From Sphingomonas sp. SORGH_AS_0950 (GTDB lineage Bacteria > Pseudomonadota > Alphaproteobacteria > Sphingomonadales > Sphingomonadaceae): DNA of 64,000 nucleotides. Position numbers and translations under genes: made by a program. The stretch is taken from contig NZ_JAUTAE010000001.1 in NCBI RefSeq assembly GCF_030818415.1, positions 3,312,001 through 3,376,000 of the forward strand, in the 5' to 3' direction. The notes under the pieces were generated by a model, which worked only from the letters and a program-made list of their open reading frames with translations, searched no databases and was not told where the DNA came from. Below, piece after piece: positions 17,877 through 26,503 of this stretch (the stretch's first letter is position 1; the number at the start of each line of letters is the position of its first letter).

Positions 17877-18134
17877 CTAGAGCGCCGTGAACAGGCAAAT
17901 CCCGCCCAGGATCACGCCGGGCGCATTGGCGAAGACGATCGGCCAATCCCGCTTCTCGCGCAAAAACCCATAGGCGACCCAGAGCGAGCAGTTCACCATC
18001 GTCGCCAGCGGCTGAATCACCGAACCCTTCTGGCCCGCCAGATTGAGTTGGATCTGGTCGATATAGGACAGATACATGGCCACCGCCGTGGCGGTCGCGA
18101 TCCAGCCGAGCAGCATCAATTTCCGTTCGCTCAC
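17877..18134 (-). CDS. SemiSWEET-like small membrane protein (PQ-loop/MtN3 family)
   Basis: The 85-residue protein has three predicted helices (about residues 5-22, 38-58 and 65-84), the size and topology of bacterial SemiSWEET sugar transporters, which work as dimers. The first helix segment reads LGWIATATAVAMYLSYIDQI and the second PLATMVNCSLWVAYGFLR, close to sphingomonad SemiSWEET proteins. The usual Pro-Gln pair appears as Asp-Gln (YIDQI), a notable change at the hinge position. GTG 18134 follows an AAGGAGA site and fixes the start; a longer upstream frame is a shadow of the bluB-like gene. Substrate unknown. Confidence 0.75.
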   Translation of the reverse strand: MSERKLMLLGWIATATAVAMYLSYIDQIQLNLAGQKGSVIQPLATMVNCSLWVAYGFLREKRDWPIVFANAPGVILGGICLFTAL

Positions 18135-18234
18135 AGCCGTTTGGTCTCCTTGTTCATGACAGATAAATCGATTGAAGCCTGGTGCTGCAACGCGCAAGCG
18201 GGGCAGGATGCTCCGGGGCGGAAAAGGGACGAGC

Positions 18235-18858
18235 ATGCGCTTTGAGACAAGCGACGCGACGACGCTGGAGACGATCCTGCGCTGGCGCCGCGACGTCCGC
18301 CATTTTCGCACCGATCCGATCGACGAGGCGGTGCTGGCGCGGCTGGCCGAGGCGATGGCGCTGGCCCCCTCGGTCGGCAATGCCCGGCCATGGCGGGTGA
18401 TCCGCGTCGAGGACCCCGCATTGCGCGCCGCCGTCCGCGCCGATTTCCAACGCTGCGACGAAGAGGCGGCGGCCGATTATGCCGACGAACAGGCTGCGGC
18501 GTATCGCGCGCTGAAACTGGCGGGCCTGGACGCCGCGCCGGTGCAACTGGCGGTCTTCACCCATGTCGATCCGGCGGAGGGGCATGGTCTGGGTCGCCGC
18601 ACCATGCCCGAAACGCTGCGTCAGTCGACCGCGATGGCGATCCACACGCTCTGGCTGGCGGCGCGGGCGGCCAATCTGGGCATGGGAATGGTCTCGATCC
18701 TCGACCCCGCCGCCATGGAGCGGATCTTCGAGGTGCCGGAGGACTGGAGCTTTACCGCCTATCTGTGCCTGGGTCATGCCGAGTGGGACGACGATACCCC
18801 GCTGCTCCACCGCGCGGGGTGGCAGGAAAATGCGCCCACGCGGTGGGAGGTGCGGTGA
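18235..18858 (+). CDS. bluB: BluB-like 5,6-dimethylbenzimidazole synthase (nitroreductase fold)
   Basis: This 207-residue flavoprotein matches BluB, which fragments reduced FMN with oxygen to make the lower ligand of vitamin B12. Typical segments are WRRDVRHFRTDPI, ALAPSVGNARPWRVIRV, and GHGLGRRTMPETLRQSTAMA followed by IHTLWLAARAANLGMG. ATG 18235 is preceded by AAGGGA. The BluB signature GRRTMPET separates it from generic nitroreductases. No other cobalamin genes are adjacent. It is divergent from the SemiSWEET-like gene, and a family A repeat begins just after its stop codon. Confidence 0.82.
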   Translation: MRFETSDATTLETILRWRRDVRHFRTDPIDEAVLARLAEAMALAPSVGNARPWRVIRVEDPALRAAVRADFQRCDEEAAADYADEQAAAYRALKLAGLDAAPVQLAVFTHVDPAEGHGLGRRTMPETLRQSTAMAIHTLWLAARAANLGMGMVSILDPAAMERIFEVPEDWSFTAYLCLGHAEWDDDTPLLHRAGWQENAPTRWEVR

Positions 18859-18862
18859 ACAA

Positions 18863-18980
18863 TTCCTCCCCTGCAAGGGGAGGTGGCGCGCGCAGCGCGT
18901 CGGAGGGGTGTCGCCCTGTCGATGGCGGGACACCCCTCCGTCAGGCCTTCGGCCTGCCACCTCCCCTTGCAGGGGAGGAA
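18863..18980. repeat. Palindromic intergenic repeat, family A, copy 2
   Basis: The left end, TTCCTCCCCTGCAAGGGGAG plus GTGGC, is exactly complementary to the right end over 25 bp. The inner part contains GGAGGGGTGTCGCC and ACACCCCTCCGTCAGGCC, which pair with each other. It lies between the convergent bluB-like and DMT genes, starting 4 bp after one stop codon and ending 5 bp before the other. Confidence 0.85.
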
Positions 18981-18985
18981 TAACG

Positions 18986-19882
18986 TCAATCTTCCGCGGC
19001 GGCGGAAATCGTCTGTTGCTTGCCCAGCCGCTGCTCGCGCCAGACGATGAACAATCCGCTGGCGATGATGACCGGGGCGCCCAGCCAGGTTCCGGCCGTG
19101 GGCAAGGCCCCGAAGATGAGCCAGCCATAGACGGTCGCCCAGATCAGGCCCGAATAGTCCATCGGCACGACGGCGGCGACGGGGGCCAGCCGCGATGCGC
19201 CGGTCAGCGCCAGCTGCCCCATGCCGCCCGCCAGCCCGATCGAGACGAGCACCACCCAGGTCAGCGGATCATGCATCTTCAGGTGGAAGGCATAGGGCAG
19301 GGCGATGAAGGGCAGGGTCAGGATGGTGAAGTAGAAGACGGTCGTGGTCGCGGGCTCGTCGCGCAACTGGCGCAGCACGATCGCGACGATCGCCACGAAC
19401 ATCGCCGCCATCAGCCCGACGCCCGCCCCGAACATCGACATGTCGCTCGCCCCCGGTCGCACGACGAGCAGCACCCCCGCAAAGCCGACCAGCACCGCGC
19501 TCCACCGTTGCAACCCGGTCTTCTCCCCCAGCACCAGCGCGCCGAGCAAGGTGGCGAAGATCGGCACGGTGAACTGGAAGGTCGTCGCCTCGGCCAGCGG
19601 CAGCAGCATGACCGCCCCAAAGGTGAAGACCATGCCGACCAGCCCGACCATCGCCCGCTTGGCATGACCCTTCAGCCGGGTGGTGCGCAGCGACGCCAGC
19701 CCCGGCCCCGCCATGACGAAGGCGAGCACGACCGGCAGCGCGCAAAGCTGTCGGAAGAACATGGTTTCGGACAAGGTCGCCCCACGCGACTCGGCCAGCT
19801 TCACGAGCGCCGACATGGTCGACAGGAAGAAGATGGCGATCAGGCGCAGGCCGATGCCTTTGAGCACGCGGTCGCCGGTCAT
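18986..19882 (-). CDS. DMT-family (EamA) inner-membrane exporter
   Basis: The protein of about 298 residues consists of ten hydrophobic segments in two five-helix halves, the EamA drug/metabolite transporter layout. Examples are VVLAFVMAGPGLA, LVGMVFTFGAVMLLPLAEA, FTVPIFATLLGALVLGEK (the typical end of the first half) and SGLIWATVYGWLIFGALP in the second. ATG 19882 (MTGDRVLKGIGLR) is preferred over an upstream ATG at 19918. The substrate cannot be told from sequence; relatives export amino acids or other small metabolites. Confidence 0.85.
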   Translation of the reverse strand: MTGDRVLKGIGLRLIAIFFLSTMSALVKLAESRGATLSETMFFRQLCALPVVLAFVMAGPGLASLRTTRLKGHAKRAMVGLVGMVFTFGAVMLLPLAEATTFQFTVPIFATLLGALVLGEKTGLQRWSAVLVGFAGVLLVVRPGASDMSMFGAGVGLMAAMFVAIVAIVLRQLRDEPATTTVFYFTILTLPFIALPYAFHLKMHDPLTWVVLVSIGLAGGMGQLALTGASRLAPVAAVVPMDYSGLIWATVYGWLIFGALPTAGTWLGAPVIIASGLFIVWREQRLGKQQTISAAAED

Positions 19883-19954
19883 GACCCTGCGCTTAGAAGA
19901 GCATTTCATAAACGGCAATGGGCGAGGCCGGTCTGGGGCCGCCCTATGACCGGG

Positions 19955-21082
19955 CTATGGCGTGGCCTGGCCCACCGACAGGGCGGGGTGGCAGAGCATG
20001 GCAACCAGTTCGCTTTGGCGGGTGCAACCGATCTTGCCGAATATGGAGCGCAAATGCGTGCGCGCGGTCGCATAGCTGATGCCGCGGATGATCGCCGCCT
20101 CCTGCAGCGATCGACCGGCCGCCAGTTCGACCGCCAGCATCGCTTCCGCCGGGGTCAGGTCGAACAGCAGTTTGAGCAGCCCCGCCTTCGGGACGGACCG
20201 GTTGGCAGGGTCGGCAGCTATGATGATGAAGCCGTCGGCGTCGAAACGCGACCTGGCCATTTGGCGCAGCGGGATGAAATGGAGGGCACAGGGCGGCATC
20301 ATGGCATGGGCGTCCAGCAGGATCGTCGCGCTGACCACCGCATCGGTACGGCTGGCGGCCAATGCCCTTCGGATCTTGGCATCGATGGCGGTGTTCCGAA
20401 AGCGAATCCGCCCCTGGAACGTCGTGATACGATCGCCCATCCCGACCTCGAATTGTCGGTTATGGGCGCGCAGCCGTCCGCTGCGTTCGATGACGGCGGC
20501 GGGGGTGTTGAGCAGGTCGAGCGCATCGACCGTCGCCTGGGCGGCGACCTGGTTCATCTGCATCGAAAGGCTGGCTGCGCGCGCCAGGTGAGGGCGCAGC
20601 CGATCCAGCTGAGGCAGGGCGGCGCGGGCACTGGCTTCGCTGGCAAAACCCTCCAGCGTGACGGTGATCATCTTGTCCGCCACGCCCTGGATGACGGTCC
20701 CGGCGCCGATCGCATATCCCTCGGGGATCAGAAAGTCGCGATAGACCGGGAGAGTGGCCATCATGTCCGGATGATGCAGGTCGCTGTCGGTACGGAACCG
20801 GGGCGCGTGTTCGGCGACGAGCGGCGCGGCTCTGACATTGGGCTCCATCCACCCCTGATCGATATAGCGTTGGAAGAAATCATCATGTCTCAATGACATG
20901 ATGAATAAATTCTGCCATTCCGAAGTGGCAAACAGGCAGGCGCAGCGAGCACCGAAGTGTCTCGAGAGATTTTCGAGAAGTTGCGGCCAGCGATTGGGAT
21001 CGGCAACCGTCGCATATATTTCGTCCAGAAGCCTTGGGTCGACCATGAAGCGGTCGCTATCGGAAATTCCTTTACGCGACAT
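19955..21082 (-). CDS. LuxR-type transcriptional regulator
   Basis: The C-terminal 60 residues form a LuxR/FixJ-type helix-turn-helix: LTPAEAMLAVELAAGRSLQE, then ISYATARTHLRSIFGKIGCTRQSELVAML. The N-terminal part (about 300 residues) has a PAS/GAF-like character but no motif I can name (for example FATSEWQNLFIMSLRHDDFF). The start is uncertain: ATG 21082 (MSRKGISDSD) or ATG 21046 (MVDPRLLDEIYA) are better than the upstream ATG 21172, because the sequence between is AT-richer and not coding-like. No autoinducer-binding domain is evident. It is divergent from the small membrane ORF and proS. Confidence 0.8.
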   Translation of the reverse strand: MSRKGISDSDRFMVDPRLLDEIYATVADPNRWPQLLENLSRHFGARCACLFATSEWQNLFIMSLRHDDFFQRYIDQGWMEPNVRAAPLVAEHAPRFRTDSDLHHPDMMATLPVYRDFLIPEGYAIGAGTVIQGVADKMITVTLEGFASEASARAALPQLDRLRPHLARAASLSMQMNQVAAQATVDALDLLNTPAAVIERSGRLRAHNRQFEVGMGDRITTFQGRIRFRNTAIDAKIRRALAASRTDAVVSATILLDAHAMMPPCALHFIPLRQMARSRFDADGFIIIAADPANRSVPKAGLLKLLFDLTPAEAMLAVELAAGRSLQEAAIIRGISYATARTHLRSIFGKIGCTRQSELVAMLCHPALSVGQATP

Positions 21083-21195
21083 ACCACAAATGGATGATGT
21101 AAACGCAATATCCGGCCGCTTATGATGACGGCGATGACATATGGCCATTATGCCATACATCCTTGTTTTCATACCAGAGATGAGCGGCGGGGGAT

Positions 21196-21399
21196 ATGAT
21201 CGATCAGCATGAAGGGCGCGTGGACATTCACGACTTGTCGGCGCGTTCGCAAGGAAGGGATGGCGAATATGGTTCGCATCTATCGAAAAAGACTGATGAA
21301 GTCGTGCGCGACAACGGGCGGATGAAGCCGAGAATGGCCCTTTTGGTCATCCTGTTCATTGCGACCCTGTCCTGGTCCTGGATTTTCCTGCTTTTCTGA
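21196..21399 (+). CDS. Small single-pass membrane protein (hypothetical)
   Basis: A 67-codon frame starts at ATG 21196, which follows a GGCGGGGGAT ribosome site. The first 45 residues are polar and charged. The last 21 (MALLVILFIATLSWSWIFLL) form one hydrophobic helix ending at the C-terminus, the layout of a tail-anchored peptide. A shorter version from ATG 21322 would contain only the helix. It lies between the LuxR-type gene and proS in a stretch of lower GC than its surroundings. I do not recognise it; coding status rests on the ribosome site and the clean hydrophobic segment. Confidence 0.45.
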   Translation: MIDQHEGRVDIHDLSARSQGRDGEYGSHLSKKTDEVVRDNGRMKPRMALLVILFIATLSWSWIFLLF

Positions 21400-21463
21400 T
21401 TGTCGATGCCCTGCGGTGCGTAGCGGCTTGGCGAAACCGGGTCTTTGCCGCTATCGGGCGGGC

Positions 21464-22996
21464 ATGAAGCACGCTCTGTCCGTCACCCGCGACGCGGATT
21501 TCTCCGCCTGGTATCAGTCCGTCATCGCCGAGGGCGATCTGGCCGAGGAATCGGGTGTCCGGGGCTGCATGGTCATTCGCCCCTGGGGCTATGGCATCTG
21601 GGAGCGGATCCAGCGGCTGCTCGATGATCGCATCAAGGCGACGGGGCATGAGAATTGCTATTTCCCGCTCTTCATCCCGCTGTCCTATTTCGAAAAGGAA
21701 GCCGAGCATGTCGACGGCTTCGCCAAGGAGATGGCGGTCGTCACGCATCACCGGCTGATCGCGGACGGCAATGGCGGGCTGGTCCCCGATCCCGAGGCCA
21801 AGCTGGAAGAGCCTTTGGTCGTGCGCCCGACGTCCGAGACTGTGATCGGCACCGCCTTTGCCCGCTGGGTGCAGTCGTGGCGCGACCTGCCGGTGCTGAT
21901 CAACCAGTGGGCCAATGTCGTCCGCTGGGAAATGCGCACCCGCATGTTCCTGCGCACCGCCGAATTCCTGTGGCAGGAGGGGCATACCGCCCATGCCACG
22001 GTGGACGAGGCGCGCGCCGAGACGATCCAGATGCTGGAAGTCTATCGCAGCTTCGCCGAGGACTGCCTGGGCGTCCATGTGATCGCGGGCGAGAAGCCCG
22101 AGAATGAGCGCTTTCCCGGCGCGGTCTCGACCTATTCGATCGAGGCGATGATGCAGGACGGCAAGGCGCTTCAGACCGCGACCAGCCACTTCCTGGGCGA
22201 TAATTTCGCCAAGGCGCAGAATATCCGCTTCCAGAATGCCGAAGGCGGACTGGATTATGCTCAGACCACCAGCTGGGGCATGACCACGCGCACGATCGGC
22301 GCGATGATCATGGTCCACGGCGACGATGACGGGATGCGCGTGCCACCCAAGGTCGCGCCGTGGCAGGTGGTGATCGTGCCGATGCTGCGCGACCAGCCCG
22401 AGGACGAGGCGCTGCTCGCCTATTGCCGTGATCTGCAGAAGGAACTCGTGGGCCAGTCGGCGCTTGGCGAGCCGATCCGCGCCATGGTCGATGCGCGCGC
22501 GCAAAAAGCTGCCAACAAGCGCTGGGGATGGGTCAAGAAGGGCGCGCCGGTCATCATCGAGGTCGGCGGCCGCGACATGGCGGGCGGTAACGTCTCGGTG
22601 ATCCGCCGCGACCGGCTGTACCGCGAGGACGGCAAGCTGGACTCGGTCGTAAGCCCGCGCGGTGACTTCGTGTCGGGGATCGAGGCGCTGCTCACCGACA
22701 TCCAGGGCGAACTCCATCGCCAGTCGGCCGAGCGGCTGAAAGCACAGATCGTCCCCGTGGACGACTGGGCGGGCGTCGAGGCGCATTTCGCCGACGGCGT
22801 AAAGAACCCCGGCTGGGTCGATGTCCGCTGGGCCAAGCCGACCGGCGAGGAACTGGAGCAGGTGGTCGAGAAGCTGAAGGGCTTGAAGCTGACCATCCGC
22901 AACGCGCCGATGGGCCAGACGGGTTGTGACGACGGCCCCTGCATCTTCACCGGCCGCGCGGGCGTGGAGCGGGTGCTGATCGGCCGGGCGTATTGA
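21464..22996 (+). CDS. proS: Prolyl-tRNA synthetase, archaeal/eukaryal-type
   Basis: This 510-residue class II synthetase charges tRNA-Pro. Motif 2 and neighbours read LPVLINQWANVVRWEMRTR and FLRTAEFLWQEGHTAHAT, motif 3 YAQTTSWGMTTRTIGAMIMVHGDDDG, and the anticodon domain begins VPPKVAPWQVVIVP. The absence of the large bacterial editing insertion between motifs 2 and 3, and the C-terminal extension ending in a tyrosine (VLIGRAY), place it in the archaeal/eukaryal-type ProS group. Only two cysteines (GCDDGPC) remain where some relatives bind zinc. The start ATG 21464 gives the usual length; an in-frame upstream extension is not supported. Confidence 0.93.
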   Translation: MKHALSVTRDADFSAWYQSVIAEGDLAEESGVRGCMVIRPWGYGIWERIQRLLDDRIKATGHENCYFPLFIPLSYFEKEAEHVDGFAKEMAVVTHHRLIADGNGGLVPDPEAKLEEPLVVRPTSETVIGTAFARWVQSWRDLPVLINQWANVVRWEMRTRMFLRTAEFLWQEGHTAHATVDEARAETIQMLEVYRSFAEDCLGVHVIAGEKPENERFPGAVSTYSIEAMMQDGKALQTATSHFLGDNFAKAQNIRFQNAEGGLDYAQTTSWGMTTRTIGAMIMVHGDDDGMRVPPKVAPWQVVIVPMLRDQPEDEALLAYCRDLQKELVGQSALGEPIRAMVDARAQKAANKRWGWVKKGAPVIIEVGGRDMAGGNVSVIRRDRLYREDGKLDSVVSPRGDFVSGIEALLTDIQGELHRQSAERLKAQIVPVDDWAGVEAHFADGVKNPGWVDVRWAKPTGEELEQVVEKLKGLKLTIRNAPMGQTGCDDGPCIFTGRAGVERVLIGRAY

Positions 22997-23006
22997 TCCT
23001 GGCACG

Positions 23007-23113
23007 CCCCTCCCGCAAGCGGGAGGGGATGGGGGAGGGAGGGCCCCAGGCGATGGTCTCTATGAGATTCCCTGCCCTCCCCAACCCCTCCCGCCTGCGG
23101 GAGGGGCTTAAGA
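23007..23113. repeat. Palindromic intergenic repeat, family B, copy 2
   Basis: The left half contains CCCTCCCGCAAGCGGGAGGG, the right half CCCTCCCGCCTGCGGGAGGG, and the spacer includes GGTCTCTATGAGATTCCC. It lies between the convergent proS and GST-family genes and ends a few bases before the stop codon of the latter. Confidence 0.8.
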
Positions 23114-23120
23114 AGAGGGG

Positions 23121-24089
23121 CTAGCCTCGCACCGATCCCGCCCAGGGCAGGTCCGGCCCGGCGGGCACGATGCCGGTCGGGTTCAGCTCCAGATGGCTGG
23201 CGTAATAATGCGTCTTGATGTGATCCAGATGCACCGTCTCCGCGATCGCCGGAATGGCCAGCATCCGCTCCAGCAGGCCCTCCAGCGCCGGATAGTCCTG
23301 CACCCGGCGGACATTGCATTTGAAATGGCCGTGATAGACCGCATCGAAGCGGACGAGCGTGGTGAACAGCCGGATATCCGCCTCGGTCATCCGGTCGCCG
23401 ACCAGCCAGTCGCGCCCTGTCAGCCGTTCTTCCAGCGTATCGAGTTCGGCGAATAGCGGGGCGACCGCCGCGTCATACGCCTCCTGGCTCTTGGCAAAGC
23501 CGCATTTGTAGACGCCGTTGTTGACCCGGTCATAGACGGTTTCATTGATCGCATCGATCTCGCCGCGCAACTCGGGCGGGTAATAGTCACCCTCCAGCGC
23601 GCCCAGCCCGTCGAACGCGCCGTTCAGCATGCGGATGATCTCGGCAGACTCGTTGCTGACGATCGTGTCGCGGTCCTTGTCCCACAGGACGGGCACCGTC
23701 ACCTTGCCGCTATAGCCGTCGCGCGCGCGGGCATAGAGTTGCCACAGATAGTCCGCGCCGTGCAGCGTGTCGCCGGTCCCGCCCCGTGTCGTCGCGAAGG
23801 TCCAGCCATTCTCGCGCATCAGCGGATCGACGACCGACACGTCGATCATCGACTCCAGCCCCTTCAGCGCGCGCAGGATCAGCGTCCGGTGCGCCCAGGG
23901 ACAGGCATAGGAGACATAGAGGTGATAGCGCCCCGGCTCGGCCCGGTGGCCGGGCTGGCCGTCGGGGCCCGGGCCTCCATACGCCGTCACCCAGTCGCGG
24001 AAGCCGGAGTCCGGGCGCTTGAAGCTGCCCTTCTCGTCCGACTTGAACAGCCCGTCGGCGTGCCAGACGCCGTCCACCATATTGCCCAT
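23121..24089 (-). CDS. Glutathionyl-hydroquinone reductase-like GST (YqjG/ECM4 family)
   Basis: The 322-residue protein has the omega/Xi-class GST layout. The N-terminal thioredoxin fold contains the active-site cysteine in YVSYACPWAHRTLILRALKG. The family-specific IVSNESAEIIRMLN and NNGVYKCGFAKSQEAYD follow, and the helical C-terminal domain has GDRMTEADIRLFTTLVRFDAVY and HFKCNVRRVQDYP. Such enzymes reduce glutathionyl-hydroquinones in quinone and aromatic degradation or stress. ATG 24089 is preceded by GGAGA at good spacing and is preferred over ATG 24140. No degradation genes are adjacent, so the substrate is open. Confidence 0.9.
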   Translation of the reverse strand: MGNMVDGVWHADGLFKSDEKGSFKRPDSGFRDWVTAYGGPGPDGQPGHRAEPGRYHLYVSYACPWAHRTLILRALKGLESMIDVSVVDPLMRENGWTFATTRGGTGDTLHGADYLWQLYARARDGYSGKVTVPVLWDKDRDTIVSNESAEIIRMLNGAFDGLGALEGDYYPPELRGEIDAINETVYDRVNNGVYKCGFAKSQEAYDAAVAPLFAELDTLEERLTGRDWLVGDRMTEADIRLFTTLVRFDAVYHGHFKCNVRRVQDYPALEGLLERMLAIPAIAETVHLDHIKTHYYASHLELNPTGIVPAGPDLPWAGSVRG

Positions 24090-24138
24090 GCGCGTGTCTC
24101 CTATGGGGAGGGTACGCATGGGGGCGGGGGAGCGATCC

Positions 24139-24163
24139 AATCCTCCCCGTGCCGGGGAGGATT
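24139..24163 (-). terminator. Hairpin at the 3-prime end of rnr (isolated family A-like arm)
   Basis: AATCCTCCCC and GGGGAGGATT form a perfect 10-bp stem with a 5-base loop (GTGCC). The stem begins within the rnr stop codon region and resembles one arm of the family A repeats. It probably ends or stabilises the rnr transcript; no U tract is obvious. Confidence 0.5.
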
Positions 24164-26361
24164 TACCGCCGTTTGCCGTTGTGGCGGATGTTCGCGGGCC
24201 TACCGCGCCGTTTCAGCACGCGGCGCGGTTCGGGCTTGGCGCCCTTGCCGTCGGGGAGTTCGAAGCGCAGCGCGCCCGACACCGGGTTGGCCTCCGCCAG
24301 ACGCAGCGGCAGGCGCTGGCCCAGCTTGTAGATTTCGCGGGTCTTCTCGCCCAGCAGTTGCTGCGAGCCTTCGTCATAGTGGAAGTAATCGCCGCCCAGG
24401 TCGCGGATCGGCATCAAGCCGTCGCCGCCTACGCCATCGACGGTCGCGAAGAAGCCGAAATTGGTGACGCCGGTGATCCGCGTCTCGACCACCTCGCCGA
24501 CATGCTCGGCGAGGTACGCCGCGACATAGCGGTCGATCGTCTCGCGCTCCGCCTCCATCGCGCGGCGCTCATATTGGCTGATCGACGTGCCCAGCCGCTC
24601 CATCTCCTCGCCCTCGGGCAGCAACCCGCCATCGCCCAGCTTGTACGCCCCCACCAGCGCCCGGTGGACGACGAGGTCGGCATAGCGCCGGATCGGCGAG
24701 GTGAAATGCGCATAGGAGCCGAGTGAGAGGCCGAAATGCCCCTGATTGACCGGCGCATAATAGGCTTGCGTCTGCGAGCGGAGGATCTGCTCCATCACCT
24801 GCGGGCGGAAGTCGGCGTCGCCGATCTTGTCGATGATGCGGTTGAAGGTCGCGGGGCGGATCACCTGGCCCATGGCGAAGGGGATGTCGAAGGTTTCGAG
24901 ATACTCCTTCAGCGCGACCAGCTTGGTGCGGCTGGGCACCTCATGGACGCGGTACATGACGGGCGCCTTCTTCGCCTCCAGCGCCTTGGCGGCGGCGACG
25001 TTGGCGGCGATCATGTAATCCTCGATCAGCCGATGCGCATCCAGCCGCGCGCGCGGCGCGACCGACAGGATGCGGCCATTCTGGTCGAGCACCACCCGCC
25101 GCTCGGGCAGGTCGAGGTCGAGCGGCTCGCGCGCATCCCGCGCCTTGGCGAGCGCGGCCCAGCAGTCCCAGAGCGGCCGCAGCGCCGTCTCGGTCAGCGG
25201 ATGCGACAGCTCGCCGTCGATCGCGGCCTGCGCGTCTTCATAGGCGATGTTCGCTGCCAGCCGCACCACCGCGCGGGTGAAGCGGAAGCCCTTGAGCTTG
25301 CCGTCCTTCGTCACCTGCAAGTGACAGGCGAGCGCGGCGCGGTCCTCGCCTTCCTTCAGCGAACAGACATCCGCCGACAGGATTTCGGGCAGCATCGGCA
25401 CGACGCGGTCGGGGAAATAGACCGAATTACCCCGCCGCCGCGCATCCTTGTCGATCGCCGAGCCGGGACGGACATAGAAGCTGACGTCCGCGATCGCGAC
25501 GATGGCGCGCCAGCCTTCCGGGTTGGCGGGATCGTCGTCGGGCGCGGCCCAGACCGCATCGTCATGGTCGCGTGCGTCGACCGGGTCGATCGCGACGATC
25601 GGCAGGTCGCGCAAGTCCTCGCGGTCGTCGCCCAGTGGCTGGCGCGCGATGCATTCGGCCTCCTCCAGCGTTTCGGGCTGGAAGCGGTCGGGAATCTCGA
25701 ACTTGTGGATCGCGATCAGCGAGAAGCTGCGCGGGGCGAAGGGATCGCCCAGCCGCTCGACCACCTTCGCGGTGATGCGCGGCGGACGGCCCGCCTTCTC
25801 GGCCAGCACCAGGTCGCCCGCTTCCGCGCCGCCGGTGTCCGACACCATCATCTCGCGCCGGTCCTTCTTGTCGACGGATGTCAGCCAGAAGCGCCCCGCT
25901 TCCTCGCGCAGCACGCCCAGCACCTGTTCGGAGGCGGGCGCGATTGTCTTCATGACATGCGCGATCCAGCCACCGCCCGCTTCCTCGGTGCGCGCCAGCA
26001 CCCGCTGGCCGATACCGAGTTGCCCACGCTTGCGTTCGCGGATGCGCAGCCGGGGGATGGGCACGCCGTCCGCTTCCCAGCGTTCCGGCTGGCCCCAGAC
26101 ATTGCCGCCGTCATCGACATCGACGACGCGCAGCACCGTCACCTTGGGCAAGCCGCCCATCTTGTGGAAGGCGCGGCCCGGCGCGCTGTCGATCAGCCCT
26201 TCGTCGGCCATGTCCTTGAGCAGCGCCTTCAGCCCGATCTTCTCCTGCGCGGACAGGCCAAAGGCGCGTGCGATCTCGCGCTTGCCCGCCGGCTGGTCCG
26301 ACTGTTCGATGAAGGCGAGGATTTGCTCACGGGTCGGCAGACCCGGCTGGGGTTTTTTCAT
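24163..26361 (-). CDS. rnr: Ribonuclease R
   Basis: The 732-residue 3-prime to 5-prime exoribonuclease degrades structured RNA. The order of domains is a winged-helix-like N-terminus (about residues 8-70, TREQILAFIEQS), cold-shock domains (about 75-200), the RNB catalytic domain (about 230-550) and a C-terminal S1 domain (about 620-700, starting near GEVVETRITGVTNFGFF). Within RNB, DPVDARDHDDAVWA supplies the metal-binding aspartates and HFTSPIRRYADLVVHRAL is the family signature. ATG 26361 (MKKPQPGLPTREQ) is the likely start; the frame extends upstream to 26463 through part of a repeat arm. The C-terminus is basic (RRVLKRRGRPANIRHNGKRR), as in RNase R. Confidence 0.94.
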   Translation of the reverse strand: MKKPQPGLPTREQILAFIEQSDQPAGKREIARAFGLSAQEKIGLKALLKDMADEGLIDSAPGRAFHKMGGLPKVTVLRVVDVDDGGNVWGQPERWEADGVPIPRLRIRERKRGQLGIGQRVLARTEEAGGGWIAHVMKTIAPASEQVLGVLREEAGRFWLTSVDKKDRREMMVSDTGGAEAGDLVLAEKAGRPPRITAKVVERLGDPFAPRSFSLIAIHKFEIPDRFQPETLEEAECIARQPLGDDREDLRDLPIVAIDPVDARDHDDAVWAAPDDDPANPEGWRAIVAIADVSFYVRPGSAIDKDARRRGNSVYFPDRVVPMLPEILSADVCSLKEGEDRAALACHLQVTKDGKLKGFRFTRAVVRLAANIAYEDAQAAIDGELSHPLTETALRPLWDCWAALAKARDAREPLDLDLPERRVVLDQNGRILSVAPRARLDAHRLIEDYMIAANVAAAKALEAKKAPVMYRVHEVPSRTKLVALKEYLETFDIPFAMGQVIRPATFNRIIDKIGDADFRPQVMEQILRSQTQAYYAPVNQGHFGLSLGSYAHFTSPIRRYADLVVHRALVGAYKLGDGGLLPEGEEMERLGTSISQYERRAMEAERETIDRYVAAYLAEHVGEVVETRITGVTNFGFFATVDGVGGDGLMPIRDLGGDYFHYDEGSQQLLGEKTREIYKLGQRLPLRLAEANPVSGALRFELPDGKGAKPEPRRVLKRRGRPANIRHNGKRR

Positions 26362-26407
26362 GGGATGGAGATAGGCGGTGGGGCGGGCGACGTCACCCCC
26401 GGCATTC

Positions 26408-26433
26408 CATTCCTCCCCTTGCAGGGAAGGAAT
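26408..26433. repeat. Partial family A repeat arm
   Basis: ATTCCTCCCCTTGCAGGGAA followed by GGAAT is an imperfect palindrome matching one arm of the 12591 element. It lies between rnr and the divergent GH20 gene and may be a decayed copy. Confidence 0.5.
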
Positions 26434-26503
26434 GTGTTTGGCTTGCGCGTCCAGCCTTGTCATGATCCAATGTAATACCAGTACGGCGTAGCGGGACGGG
26501 CAG

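Noticed and set aside
19955..21172. Start of the LuxR-type regulator at ATG 21172
   Set aside because: The first 30 residues are encoded by AT-richer sequence with atypical composition, and no ribosome site precedes that ATG.
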